A stretch of DNA of 55,032 nt from Microbacterium sp. MYb54 (lineage in GTDB: Bacteria; Actinomycetota; Actinomycetes; Actinomycetales; Microbacteriaceae): positions 1 through 55,032 of the forward strand of contig NZ_PCPA01000022.1 in the NCBI RefSeq assembly GCF_002979515.1. The letters are read 5' to 3'. The translations under genes were made by a program, and so were the position numbers. Of the stretch, positions 20,469 to 29,054 are shown piece by piece. The number at the start of each line of letters is the position of its first letter. The first letter of the stretch is position 1. The notes under the pieces were generated by a model. The model saw nothing but the letters and a program-made list of their open reading frames with translations. It made no database searches and was not told the DNA's origin.

Positions 20469-21505
20469 ACCACCATCCCGTACTGCTCGCTGAATCGGAC
20501 ATCGCCCTCGGCCATGTCGCGCATGTCCTGGACGTCACTGCGGAACATCAGACCTCGCTCGATACCCATGCCGAACGCGAAGCCGCTGTACACCTCCGGG
20601 TCGATCCCGGCCGCGCGCAGCACGTTCGGGTTGACCATGCCGCAACCGCCCCACTCGATCCAGCGCGCGCCGCCCTTGAAGGTCGGGTGCCACAGGTCGA
20701 GCTCGGCGGAGGGCTCGGTGAAGGGGAAGTAGTTGGTGCGGAAGCGCGTCTTGGCCTCGGGGCCGAAGAGCTGCTTCGCGAAGTGGTCGAGCGTGCCCTT
20801 GAGGTGCGCCATCGTGATGCCCTTGTCGATCACGAGACCCTCGAACTGGGTGAAGACCGGCAGGTGCGTGGCGTCGAACTCGTCGGTGCGGTAGACACGG
20901 CCGGGACACAGCACGTAGATCGGCACCTCACGGTCGAGCATCGACCGCACCTGCACCGGGCTCGTGTGCGTGCGCATCACCAGGTGACGCGAGGTCGGAT
21001 CGACGTAGAACGTGTCCTGCTCCTGGCGGGCGGGGTGGTCGACGTCGAAGTTCAGGGCGTCGAAGTTGAACCACTCGTGCTCGAGCTCCGGGCCCTCCGC
21101 GATCTCCCAGCCCATGCCGACGAAGATGTCGCAGACCTGGTCCTGGAGGAGGGTGAGCGGGTGCCGGGCACCGACGCGCGTGCGCGAGGGCACAGCCGTG
21201 ATGTCGATCCGCTCGGCTTCGAGACGCGCGGTGACCTCTGCGGCGGCAAGCTCCGCCTCCTTGGCGGCGAGGGCCTGTGTCACCTGCCCACGTCCCTGAC
21301 CGACGAGCTTGCCGAAAGCGGCTTTGTTCTCTGGCGCGACCTGTCGCATCGAGGCGTTCAGGACCGCGAGCGGCGATCCGTCGGCGACGTGGGCGGCACG
21401 AGCCGCTTTCAGCTCGGCGGTGTCGGTTGCTGCAGCGATCGCCGCGAGGGCGTCGGCGACAGCGGCTTCGACCGCTTCCGGGGTGATTTCAGGAGACTCT
21501 GACAC
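20465..21505 (-). CDS. pheS: Phenylalanyl-tRNA synthetase alpha chain
   Basis: Catalytic subunit of PheRS, a class II synthetase (346 residues). An N-terminal coiled-coil that contacts tRNA is followed by the class II core: HPLTLLQDQVCDIFVGMGWE, RTHTSPVQVRSM, FTQFEGLVIDKGITMAHLKG and the motif 3 segment FAFGMGIERGLMFR near the C-terminus. The start is GTG, with TAGACT eight bases upstream and no ribosome binding site, so the transcript is short-leadered or leaderless. pheT follows with a four-base overlap. Confidence 0.97.
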   Translation of the reverse strand: MSESPEITPEAVEAAVADALAAIAAATDTAELKAARAAHVADGSPLAVLNASMRQVAPENKAAFGKLVGQGRGQVTQALAAKEAELAAAEVTARLEAERIDITAVPSRTRVGARHPLTLLQDQVCDIFVGMGWEIAEGPELEHEWFNFDALNFDVDHPARQEQDTFYVDPTSRHLVMRTHTSPVQVRSMLDREVPIYVLCPGRVYRTDEFDATHLPVFTQFEGLVIDKGITMAHLKGTLDHFAKQLFGPEAKTRFRTNYFPFTEPSAELDLWHPTFKGGARWIEWGGCGMVNPNVLRAAGIDPEVYSGFAFGMGIERGLMFRSDVQDMRDMAEGDVRFSEQYGMVV

Positions 21506-21513
21506 GAGAATCG

Positions 21514-21519
21514 AGTCTA
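21514..21519 (-). promoter_or_regulatory. Candidate -10 box for pheST
   Basis: TAGACT on the minus strand, eight bases before the GTG start. It lies in the 42-base gap after the ABC permease gene, so pheST can be expressed separately from the transporter. Confidence 0.35.
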
Positions 21520-21547
21520 CCGGGGGCGCGTGGGTCGCTTTCGCGGA

Positions 21548-22450
21548 TCAGCGCTGTGCCTCGGATCCATCGCCCTGCAGGACGATGAGCGAGGTGTTCG
21601 TCTCGCCTCCGTGCTGACGGGGATCCGGCACCGCAGGCCCCGCCTTCGGCGAGCGCTTCGCCCGACGCTGCAGACGGTAGGCGATGTAGGAGAGGAGGAG
21701 ACACACGGCCACGTACATTGAACCGCCGACGATCGCCGCGGGGATCAGCGGGGAGCCGTAGGGCGCCTGGTTGCCGATCTGATTGATGACGTAGAGGAGC
21801 TCCTGGTACGTGATGATGAACCCGAGCGCGGTGTCCTTCAGCGCGACGACGAGCTGCGCGATGATCACCGGCATCATGGCCCGCACGGCCTGCGGGATCA
21901 GGATGAAATACATCACCCCGGTCTTTCGCAGTCCGATCGCGTAGCCGGCCTCCTGCTGTCCGCGAGGGAGCGATTCGATGCCGGCACGCAGCACCTCGGC
22001 GAGCACCGAGCCGTTGTAGACGATCAGTGCGATCACGACTGCCCAGTACGGCGGCATCTTCACGCCGATCACGGGAAGGCCGTAGTACAGCAGCATCATG
22101 AGGATGAGCACGGGCACCGCTCGCAGCACCTCGATGATCCACCGGACGGGCTCACGCACCCAGGCGTGCTCCGACAGGCGCCCGATGCCGAGGACGAAGC
22201 CGAGGACGATGGATCCGACGCCGGCAGCCGCGAATGCGGCCAGCGTGGCCAGCAGTCCCTCACCGAAACGCACCCAGACGGCGGAGAACGTGAAGATGTT
22301 CCACTTCTCCGCGGAGAACTGCCCGGTGGCGTAGAGCCTCCACACGACCCAGCCGAGCACGGCGAGGACGACCAGTACCGTGACGGCTCCGATGAGCCTG
22401 TTGCGGACGATGGCACGGGGGCCGGGGACGTCGAAAAGGACGGAACTCAT
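21548..22450 (-). CDS. Amino-acid ABC transporter permease (GluD-type)
   Basis: A 300-residue inner-membrane permease of the polar amino-acid (HisM/GluD) family. After an N-terminal membrane segment (NRLIGAVTVLVVLAVLGWVVW), the domain from VWVRFGEGLLATLAAF onwards holds the EAA coupling loop as EVLRAGIESLPRGQQEAGYAIG. Its C-terminal ~40 residues are a hydrophilic tail with basic and proline residues. The start at 22450 (MSSVLFDVPGPRAI) overlaps the stop of the first permease by four bases; a longer frame upstream is not used. It is the last gene of the transporter operon. Confidence 0.92.
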   Translation of the reverse strand: MSSVLFDVPGPRAIVRNRLIGAVTVLVVLAVLGWVVWRLYATGQFSAEKWNIFTFSAVWVRFGEGLLATLAAFAAAGVGSIVLGFVLGIGRLSEHAWVREPVRWIIEVLRAVPVLILMMLLYYGLPVIGVKMPPYWAVVIALIVYNGSVLAEVLRAGIESLPRGQQEAGYAIGLRKTGVMYFILIPQAVRAMMPVIIAQLVVALKDTALGFIITYQELLYVINQIGNQAPYGSPLIPAAIVGGSMYVAVCLLLSYIAYRLQRRAKRSPKAGPAVPDPRQHGGETNTSLIVLQGDGSEAQR

Positions 22451-23094
22451 CGCGCGATCCTCCACTTGTTCTCGAGAACGCGCTGCACCCAGGCGAGCAG
22501 CAGCACCAGCACCACGAAGATGACCATGACCCACAGCAGAACGACCAGTGCGTTCTCACCGCGCTCGCTCAGCGCCGCCCGGATCGTGCCGAGGTTGACG
22601 ACGGAGAAGCCCGCCGCCACCGTGGTGTTCTTCATGAGGGCGATGAGGACGCTCATCATCGGCGGGACGACGGAGCGCGTCGCCTGCGGCAGCACCACGT
22701 AGCGCATGACCTGACCGAAGTTCAGACCGATCGCGCGGGCGGCCTCTGCCTGTCCGACCGGCACGGTGTTGATGCCGGCCCGCAGCGCTTCGGCGACGTA
22801 GGTCGCCGTGTAGAGCCCGAGGGCGATGACCGCCAGCAGCAGCGAGTTCACCCGCTCCCCCAGCAGGATCGGCAGGCAGAACGCGAAGAAGAACATGACG
22901 AGGGTCAGCGGGGTGTTGCGGATCCAGTTCACATAGATGCCGCCGACGGCGCGTGCGATCGGAACCGGCGATACTCTCGCTGCCCCGACGATGAGTCCGA
23001 GAACCAGCGCGATGATGCCGCCGCCCAGGAACAGCACGATGGTTCCCCACAGTGCTTGACCCCAGAGGTCGAGGTGGTCAGTGATGACGCCCAC
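22447..23094 (-). CDS. Amino-acid ABC transporter permease (GluC-type)
   Basis: A 215-residue permease with about five membrane segments. GTIVLFLGGGIIALVLGLIVGAAR begins the transport domain; EALRAGINTVPVGQAEAARAIG is the EAA loop that contacts the ATPase. It pairs with the next gene to form the heterodimeric membrane channel. It follows the binding-protein gene after an 81-base gap that holds a strong stem-loop. Confidence 0.93.
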   Translation of the reverse strand: MGVITDHLDLWGQALWGTIVLFLGGGIIALVLGLIVGAARVSPVPIARAVGGIYVNWIRNTPLTLVMFFFAFCLPILLGERVNSLLLAVIALGLYTATYVAEALRAGINTVPVGQAEAARAIGLNFGQVMRYVVLPQATRSVVPPMMSVLIALMKNTTVAAGFSVVNLGTIRAALSERGENALVVLLWVMVIFVVLVLLLAWVQRVLENKWRIAR

Positions 23095-23139
23095 TGCTGC
23101 TCCTGTCGATTCGAGTTCTCGGATGGTTCCTGCCGATGA

Positions 23140-23170
23140 GCGGGGCGGTCGATGGTGTCGACCGCCCCGC
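23140..23170 (-). other. Intercistronic stem-loop between binding protein and permeases
   Basis: A perfect 13-base-pair inverted repeat (23140-23152 with 23158-23170) and a five-base loop lies six bases after the end of the binding-protein gene. There is no T-run after it on the minus strand. Such structures protect the 3' end of binding-protein messages and reduce downstream permease expression; partial termination is the alternative. Confidence 0.6.
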
Positions 23171-23175
23171 GGGAA

Positions 23176-24087
23176 TCAACCGATCGGGTCGACCTCAGGC
23201 TGAGTCGCCTTGACGCCGGATGCACCGAGGTTGTTGTCGAAGATCTGCTGCCAGATGTCGCCGCCATCGGTCAGCTGCGTGTTGAAGTACTCGGCCAGCG
23301 CGTCATCGCCCTTGGCGATACCGATGCCGTAGCGCTCCTCGCTGAACGGCTCCCCGACGACCTTGAGGTTGTCCGGGTCCTGGGCCGCGTAGCCGATGAG
23401 GATGGCCTCGTCGGTCGTGACGGCATCCACCTGACCGTTCTTCAGGTCCTCGACGCACTTGGAGTACGTGTCGTACTCCTTGGTCGGCACCTCGGGGTAG
23501 TTCGTCTTGATGTTCTGGATCGGCGTCGAGCCGGTCGCGGAACAGACGGTCGTCTCAGCGCTCAGGTCGTCAACGCTCTTGATGTCGCTGTCAGCGCCGA
23601 CGAGAAGGCCCTGTCCCGTGAGGAAGTAGGGACCTGCGAAGGAGATCTGCTCCTTGCGCTTGTCGGTGATCGAATAGGTGCCGACGTAGTAGTCGATGTC
23701 GCCGTTCACGATGGCCTGCTCGCGGTTCGCCGAAGCGATCGCCGTGAACTCGATCTTCTCCGGGTCGACCCCGAGCGATGCCGCCATCCAGCGGGCGATG
23801 TCGACGTCGAAACCGGTGCGGTCACCCGTCACCGGGTCGAGGTAGCCGAGACCCGGCTGATCTTCCTTGACGCCGACCTTGATCGTGCCGGCGGATTCGA
23901 TCCGGTCGAACGTCGGGCTGCCGTCGATGGTGACATCGGTCAGCACCGTCCACGGCGTGCTGCTCGAGGTCTCCTCGCCACCTTCCGGGGCTCCTGTGCT
24001 CGACGGGGTGCCGCTGTTGCAGGCCGTCAGCGCCAGCAGTGCTGTCGCAGCGATTCCGATGCCTGCCAGTGTCCGTGTGCGTCGCAT
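23176..24087 (-). CDS. Amino-acid ABC transporter substrate-binding lipoprotein (GluB-type)
   Basis: A 303-residue extracytoplasmic binding protein. The N-terminus MRRTRTLAGIGIAATALLAL with TAC is a lipoprotein signal, Cys23 being the lipid attachment site. A Ser/Thr/Gly-rich linker precedes the SBP family 3 domain: IKVGVKEDQPGLGYLDPVTG, TGFDVDIARWMAASLGVD, and VDAVTTDEAIL. Resemblance to the corynebacterial GluB family suggests glutamate or a related polar amino acid; specificity cannot be fixed from sequence. A strong ribosome binding site AAGGAG precedes the start. Confidence 0.92.
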   Translation of the reverse strand: MRRTRTLAGIGIAATALLALTACNSGTPSSTGAPEGGEETSSSTPWTVLTDVTIDGSPTFDRIESAGTIKVGVKEDQPGLGYLDPVTGDRTGFDVDIARWMAASLGVDPEKIEFTAIASANREQAIVNGDIDYYVGTYSITDKRKEQISFAGPYFLTGQGLLVGADSDIKSVDDLSAETTVCSATGSTPIQNIKTNYPEVPTKEYDTYSKCVEDLKNGQVDAVTTDEAILIGYAAQDPDNLKVVGEPFSEERYGIGIAKGDDALAEYFNTQLTDGGDIWQQIFDNNLGASGVKATQPEVDPIG

Positions 24088-24136
24088 GTGCGTCTCCTTC
24101 GTGTGCTGTGTGTGCAGGGTCTGTGGGGCTGGTGCG

Positions 24137-24886
24137 TCAGTGCGTGAGGAGCTTCGAGAGGAAGTCCTTGGCGCGGTCGCTCTTCGGGTGCGTGAAGAAC
24201 TCCTCGGGAGTCGCCTCCTCCACGATCTTTCCGTCGGCCATGAAGACGACCCGATCGGCCGCCTTCCTCGCGAAGCCCATCTCGTGGGTGACGACGATCA
24301 TCGTCATGCCCTCATGGGCGAGTCCGACCATCACATCGAGGACTTCGTTGATCATCTCGGGGTCGAGTGCACTGGTGGGCTCGTCGAACAGCATCACCTT
24401 GGGCTGCATCGCCAGAGCGCGGGCGATCGCGACGCGCTGCTGCTGACCGCCGGAGAGCTGAGCCGGGAGCTTCGAGGCCTGCTGTGCCACGCCGACGCGC
24501 TCGAGCAGGATCATCGCCTCCTTCTCGGCGTCCGCCTTCTTGAGGCCACGGACCCTGATCGGCCCCAGAGTCACGTTCTCGAGGATCGTGAGGTGGGCGA
24601 AGAGGTTGAACGACTGGAACACCATGCCCACATCAGCACGAAGGTGGGCGAGGCCCTTGCCCTCAGCCGGCAGCTCTTTGCCATCGATGCGGATGCTGCC
24701 GCTGGTGATCGTCTCGAGTCGGTTGATCGTGCGACACAGCGTCGACTTGCCGGAGCCGGACGGGCCGATCACGACGACGACCTCACCCGAGTTGACGGTC
24801 AGATCGATGTCGGTGAGTGCCTGGAAGTCGCCATAGTGCTTCTGGACGTTCTCGACCACGACGAGCGGGGTATCAGAGGTCATCAT
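24137..24886 (-). CDS. Amino-acid ABC transporter ATP-binding protein (GluA-type)
   Basis: A 249-residue ABC ATPase. Walker A is GPSGSGKST, the signature [15 protein letters not shown], Walker [13 protein letters not shown] and the switch His in VVTHEMGFA. This set with [21 protein letters not shown] is typical of glutamine/glutamate-family transporters. It is the first gene of an operon A-B-C-D (ATPase, binding protein, two permeases). It begins ATGATG, with a -10 TAGTTT six bases before the first ATG; GGAG in that spacer could serve the second ATG. Confidence 0.95.
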   Translation of the reverse strand: MMTSDTPLVVVENVQKHYGDFQALTDIDLTVNSGEVVVVIGPSGSGKSTLCRTINRLETITSGSIRIDGKELPAEGKGLAHLRADVGMVFQSFNLFAHLTILENVTLGPIRVRGLKKADAEKEAMILLERVGVAQQASKLPAQLSGGQQQRVAIARALAMQPKVMLFDEPTSALDPEMINEVLDVMVGLAHEGMTMIVVTHEMGFARKAADRVVFMADGKIVEEATPEEFFTHPKSDRAKDFLSKLLTH

Positions 24887-24892
24887 TTCTCC

Positions 24893-24898
24893 AAACTA
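24893..24898 (-). promoter_or_regulatory. -10 box of the glutamate-type transporter operon
   Basis: TAGTTT on the minus strand, six bases before the ATG at 24886; consistent with leaderless transcription of the operon. Confidence 0.45.
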
Positions 24899-24990
24899 GC
24901 CACGTCGGACGCGGGTCTCCAGGCACCTCGGTGAGATTTACACGTTCGTAATCACCTGATCGCGGCACCAATGCTGCTGTGCATGGGTAC

Positions 24991-25018
24991 CCCGCGGCCC
25001 GCCCCCACGGGCCGCGGG
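24991..25018 (-). terminator. Strong GC hairpin downstream of the TAXI operon
   Basis: A perfect 11-base-pair stem (24991-25001 with 25008-25018) and a six-base loop, about 120 bases after the end of the TAXI gene. It lacks a T-run, as is common for actinobacterial terminators. It separates the kinase operon from the amino-acid transporter operon. The rest of 24899-25137 holds no gene I can support. Confidence 0.5.
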
Positions 25019-25137
25019 ATCGTCCTGCTGCTGCACCACAAAGACGGTTGAGCACCAGGCGACGATCGTGCGCGATCGACCTCACAATGGCAGAGCGTCG
25101 CCCCCGGTGTCAGACTTCTTGAGGATTTCTTGAGCAG

Positions 25138-26100
25138 TCAGCCGCGCAGATCCCGGTAGTAGTCCACAGCCCCGGGGTGCAGCGGAACCGGGCCGGTGAA
25201 GATCGCCGAGCGGCGGTCCAGGAGGGCGGCCGTCGGCACGTCTGCGGCGATCCGCAGGCGCGCATCGAACAGCCCTGCCAGTACATCGCGCACGATGCCC
25301 TCGGGAGTGGAAGAAGCCGTGACGAGATAGTTCGGCACCGCCATCGTCGGCGCCGAAGTCGCGAGACCGTACGTGCCCGCAGGAACGTCGGCTGGACGGT
25401 AGGCGTGCGAGTACCGTTCGTTCACCTCGTCGACCCAGTCCTGCTCGATCGGCAGCAGACGCACCGATGACCTCTCGGCCAGCTCAGTGACACCAGGAGT
25501 GGGGAGCCCCCCGACCCAGAAGAAGCCGTCGATCTCGCCGCGCTCCATCGCGCCGATCGACTCACCGAGGTCGAGCTGAGGATTACGGACAGACCCGATG
25601 CCGACGCCCGCCGCATCGAGGACGCGCGCCGCGATCACGTTCACCCCGGAATTCTCCGCGCCGAGGGAGATCGTGCGACCGGCCAGGTCGCCGATGTCCT
25701 CGATCGCCGAATCCCCGCGCACCACGACCTGCACGTACTCGTCGTACAGGCGAGCGAGGGCCTGCACCTCGAGCGGCTCGTCGAAGGCGCCGGTTCCCGA
25801 CACAGCGTCCGCTGCCGCATCGCCCTGCGCGAATCCGATCAGGGCCTCCCCGGAGCTCACGCGCAGCAGGTTGTCGACGGAGCCCGCCGTCTCCTGCGCG
25901 ACCATCCTGATATCCAGCGATGCCGACAGCTCATCGGCCAGGTGGCTCCCGTATCCGTAGTAGACGCCGGTGGATCCTCCACTGGCGATCGTGTACTCCG
26001 CATCCGTCCATTCACTCGCGCGCTGACTGCACGCCGCCAGCGCGCCCACCAGCACGAGCGAGAGGACTCCGGCCATGAGCCGCCGCATGCCGACCCTCAC
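25138..26100 (-). CDS. TAXI-family solute-binding lipoprotein
   Basis: A 320-residue extracytoplasmic protein of the TAXI (TRAP-associated) binding family. The lipobox LAAC puts the lipidated Cys at residue 24. Family features are YTIASGGSTGVYYGYGSHLAD, ETAGSVDNLLRVSSGEALIGFAQGDAA and LAGRTISLGAENSGVNVIAARVLDAAG. Normally it delivers ligand to TRAP permeases, but no permease is encoded nearby. Its start overlaps the histidine-kinase stop by four bases, so it is the third gene of a regulator-kinase-binding-protein operon and may feed ligand information to the kinase. Confidence 0.88.
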   Translation of the reverse strand: MRVGMRRLMAGVLSLVLVGALAACSQRASEWTDAEYTIASGGSTGVYYGYGSHLADELSASLDIRMVAQETAGSVDNLLRVSSGEALIGFAQGDAAADAVSGTGAFDEPLEVQALARLYDEYVQVVVRGDSAIEDIGDLAGRTISLGAENSGVNVIAARVLDAAGVGIGSVRNPQLDLGESIGAMERGEIDGFFWVGGLPTPGVTELAERSSVRLLPIEQDWVDEVNERYSHAYRPADVPAGTYGLATSAPTMAVPNYLVTASSTPEGIVRDVLAGLFDARLRIAADVPTAALLDRRSAIFTGPVPLHPGAVDYYRDLRG

Positions 26101-27473
26101 GGAGTCGACCCGTCTCGGAGCAGAAGTTCGACGACCAGCCCGCCACCTTCGGCCGATGCCACAGCCAGATCTCCGCCGACCGTCGCAAGCAGCTCACTCG
26201 CGATCGCCAGGCCGAGCCCCGATCCCGGCGTGTCTGCGCTCTCGGCACTGCGCCAGAAACGGTCCGTCGCAGCCGCTGCCTGCTGTTCGGTCAGCCCCGG
26301 ACCATGATCGCGCACCGTGATGCGGCATTCCTGGCCATCGCGATGCGCGCCGACCTCGATCTGGGCACTGTCGGGTGAGAACTTCACGGCGTTGTCGATG
26401 ACGGCATCCAGCGCGCTCTCCACGATCGTCCGGTCGGTCACGCTCATCACCGACCGCTCCCCCGTGGAGCGCAACGCGATCCCCCGCTCCGCGGCGACGT
26501 CCCGCCACGCATCGAGACGGCGAGCGGCGAGAGTCGCCAGGTCGACGGCGGACATCGTCGAATCCCCGCGACCGCCTCTGGCCAGACCCAGCAGCGTTTC
26601 GAGGATCCGCGTCATCCGACGCCCCTCCTCCCTCGTCTCCTCGACATCGTCGCGCCACTCACGGCCGAGCCCCGTCGCCAGGTGCTCGACGCGCAGGAGC
26701 AGGGCATTGAGCGGATTGCGCAGCTCGTGGGAGGCGTTCAGGGCGAACTCCTGCTGCCTCGTCATCACCCGTTCGATCTGATCGGCCATCCCGTTGAACA
26801 CCGTCGCCATGCGACGCAGCTCAGGCGGACCGGCATCCTCCGCGACCCGCGCATCCATCTCGCCCCGCTCGATCGCCACCATCGCCTCGTCGAGCCGCCT
26901 GACGGGTGAGAGCACCCATCGTGCGAGCCGGAAGACGAGCAGCACCCCGAGCGCGATCAGCACCAGTGCGATCGCGAAGATCAGCAGAAGCTGCTGCAGG
27001 ATCGCGGCGCGCGGCGCCTCCACGTCGCCCGCGACCAACACGGCGCCGATGACATCGCCGTCGTCGAACACGGGTTCGGCCAGTGCGGCATCCGCGACCG
27101 TCCAGGGAAACACGACCGCCGGCTGTTCGGCACGACGTCCCGAGAGAGCCAGCTTCACCCGCTCGGCATCGCCCTCCGGAAGCACTGCGGCTGCCTGATC
27201 ACTCGAGGCCCAGACGCCACCCGCGAGGTCGAACACGGTGACCTCGATCCCGTACACCTCCTGGAACCGCGCCACCTCGGCGTCGATCACAGCACCACTG
27301 CCGGAGCGCAGCGCCTGGCGCGCACTCGTGGCGAAGTATCCGAGATCGCCGATCTGCTGCGCATAGAACGCCTGCTGGACGCTGTGTGCGGCGCTCCACC
27401 CCGCGGCACCGCCGAGTGCGACGAGAATCGCCACGAGCGGCACGAGGAAGACGATGATCAGACGCCTGCGCAT
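26097..27473 (-). CDS. Sensor histidine kinase
   Basis: A 458-residue membrane kinase. TM1 spans residues ~7-27 and TM2 ~161-182; between them is an extracytoplasmic domain of ~130 residues. HAMP covers ~183-236. The H-box NASHELRNPLNALL places the phosphorylated His at 249; the N-box is NAVKFSPDS, with G1 DHGPGL and G2 GSGLGLAIA. It is placed three bases after the response regulator and overlaps the TAXI gene by four bases. The architecture and pairing resemble TctE-like kinases that respond to carboxylates, but the ligand is not known here. Confidence 0.92.
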   Translation of the reverse strand: MRRRLIIVFLVPLVAILVALGGAAGWSAAHSVQQAFYAQQIGDLGYFATSARQALRSGSGAVIDAEVARFQEVYGIEVTVFDLAGGVWASSDQAAAVLPEGDAERVKLALSGRRAEQPAVVFPWTVADAALAEPVFDDGDVIGAVLVAGDVEAPRAAILQQLLLIFAIALVLIALGVLLVFRLARWVLSPVRRLDEAMVAIERGEMDARVAEDAGPPELRRMATVFNGMADQIERVMTRQQEFALNASHELRNPLNALLLRVEHLATGLGREWRDDVEETREEGRRMTRILETLLGLARGGRGDSTMSAVDLATLAARRLDAWRDVAAERGIALRSTGERSVMSVTDRTIVESALDAVIDNAVKFSPDSAQIEVGAHRDGQECRITVRDHGPGLTEQQAAAATDRFWRSAESADTPGSGLGLAIASELLATVGGDLAVASAEGGGLVVELLLRDGSTP

Positions 27474-27476
27474 GGT

Positions 27477-28148
27477 TCAGGAACCCGCAAGCCGATAGCC
27501 GACCCCACGGACGGTCTCGATGACGCCACGGGTTCCGGTCTTCTTGCGAATCGCACCGACGTGCACCTCGAGCGAGTGGCCGAAACCTCGCCAGTCGGTG
27601 TTCCACACTTCACGGATGAGGCGCTCCTTCGGAACCGCCACCCCCGGGTAGCGCGCGAGCACGGCGATGATGTCGAACTCCTTGCGGGTGAGTTCGATAG
27701 GCGTTCCATCCACGAGCATCTGGCGTGCCACGAGGTCGATCTCGAGGTCGCCGCCGTGGAGCAGCACCCGCGCGTCGGACTCCGGGCGCATCGGACGTGA
27801 ACGTCTGGTCACCGCCTCGATCCGTGCGAGGAGCTCATGGACGTCGTAGGGCTTCACCACGAAGTCGTCTGCCCCCGCGCGGAGCCCCTTGATTCTCTCA
27901 GCGACCTGATTGCGTGCGGTCACGATCACGATCGGAACCTCTGACCGCCCGCGGATACGACGGCACAGGTCGACACCGTCGATGTCGGGGAGTCCGAGGT
28001 CGAGGAGCACGACCTCGGTGTCCGCCCCCAGAAGCTCCAGCGCCGCAGCCCCATCGGCCGCACGCGCGGTGGCATAGCCCGATCGAGCGAGGAAGGCTTC
28101 GAGCGCGCCCGCGACACGGTCGTCATCCTCGACGATCAGAATCCTCAT
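27477..28148 (-). CDS. OmpR-family response regulator
   Basis: A 223-residue regulator. The receiver domain has the acidic pocket VEDDDR (residues 6-11), the phospho-acceptor Asp50 in LLDLGLPDIDGVDLC, and VIVTARNQ. The C-terminal winged helix (LTRKEFDIIAVLARYPGVAV, EVHVGAIRKKTG, VRGVGYRLAGS) binds DNA. It is the first gene of the operon with the kinase and TAXI protein. TctD-like regulators controlling tricarboxylate uptake are the closest theme; targets are unknown. Confidence 0.93.
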   Translation of the reverse strand: MRILIVEDDDRVAGALEAFLARSGYATARAADGAAALELLGADTEVVLLDLGLPDIDGVDLCRRIRGRSEVPIVIVTARNQVAERIKGLRAGADDFVVKPYDVHELLARIEAVTRRSRPMRPESDARVLLHGGDLEIDLVARQMLVDGTPIELTRKEFDIIAVLARYPGVAVPKERLIREVWNTDWRGFGHSLEVHVGAIRKKTGTRGVIETVRGVGYRLAGS

Positions 28149-28184
28149 CGACTCCGCTTCCTGCTTCGTTCGTCGGCTGAAGGC

Positions 28185-28997
28185 TCAGCCGAGCGACGTC
28201 GCCCGCTGCGCGAAGGCGCTCTCGTAGAGGCAGACGCTTGCGGCCGTCGCAAGGTTCAAGGACTCGGCCCGGCCGAAGATCGGCAGCCGGAGCACCTGGT
28301 CGGCGAGAGCGAGGGCATCGTCTTCGAGCCCGCGCGCCTCGTTGCCGAAGAGCCAGCCGGTCGGCTCGGCGAGCACGCCCTCCGCGCGCGCCTTCAGCAG
28401 ATCATCACCCTTCACGTCAGCCGCGAGGATGCGCAAGCCGCTCGCGTGCGCGCGCTTCACGACATCAGCGAGGTCTCCCCCGACCGACACCGGAAGGTGG
28501 AACAGAGAACCGGTCGTGGCACGCACGACCTTCGGGTTGTACGGGTCGACCGTACGCCCGGTCAGCACGACGGCATCCGCGCCGGCCGCGTCCGCAGCTC
28601 TGATGATCGTGCCGAGGTTGCCCGGGTCGCGAACCTCCTCGCAGATCGCCACCAGACGCGGAGACGCATCGAAGATGTCGCGCACCGAGGTCGGGGTCTG
28701 CTGGACCACAGCGACGAGTCCCTGCGGGGTGACGGTGTCGGCCATCGCATTGAGCACGTACTCGGTCACATACTCGACATCGATGTCGGCCTCAGTGGCC
28801 TTCGCCCGGATATCTGGGTGCTTCTCCCAGCCGTTCGGAGTAGCGAACAGCTCGACGATCGCCTCCGGTCGGTACGTGAGCGCCTCACGGACGGACTGCG
28901 GACCTTCGAGAAGGAACAGGCCCGTCTCGGTTCGCGCACTGCGCTTGGTCAGCTTCGCGACAGCACGGACTCGGGGCGAACGGGGGTTCTCCAGCAC
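28185..28997 (-). CDS. TrmH-family (SpoU) RNA 2'-O-methyltransferase
   Basis: A 270-residue SPOUT methyltransferase for rRNA or tRNA ribose. The N-terminal substrate-binding domain starts LENPRSPRVRAVAKL; the knotted catalytic domain shows ICEEVRDPGNLGTIIRAADAAG, FHLPVS and LFGNEARGLEDDALALADQV. It is close to actinobacterial TsnR/RlmB-like proteins; the target nucleotide cannot be read. A GTG at 29003 is also in frame, but it would lie directly on the -10 TAGACT. The second GTG at 28997 is exactly six bases after that -10 and gives the usual family N-terminus. Confidence 0.9.
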   Translation of the reverse strand: MLENPRSPRVRAVAKLTKRSARTETGLFLLEGPQSVREALTYRPEAIVELFATPNGWEKHPDIRAKATEADIDVEYVTEYVLNAMADTVTPQGLVAVVQQTPTSVRDIFDASPRLVAICEEVRDPGNLGTIIRAADAAGADAVVLTGRTVDPYNPKVVRATTGSLFHLPVSVGGDLADVVKRAHASGLRILAADVKGDDLLKARAEGVLAEPTGWLFGNEARGLEDDALALADQVLRLPIFGRAESLNLATAASVCLYESAFAQRATSLG

Positions 28998-29003
28998 GAT
29001 CAC

Positions 29004-29009
29004 AGTCTA
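29004..29009 (-). promoter_or_regulatory. -10 box of a leaderless trmH-type promoter
   Basis: TAGACT on the minus strand, six bases before the GTG at 28997; it decides between two in-frame GTG codons. Confidence 0.45.
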
Positions 29010-29042
29010 GGGAACGCACGGCCCGTTCCTGCACCATCGGGA

Positions 29043-29048
29043 TATGGT
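29043..29048 (+). promoter_or_regulatory. -10 box of a leaderless DUF2809 promoter
   Basis: TATGGT, six bases before the ATG at 29055. Confidence 0.45.
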
Positions 29049-29054
29049 GCGTCC

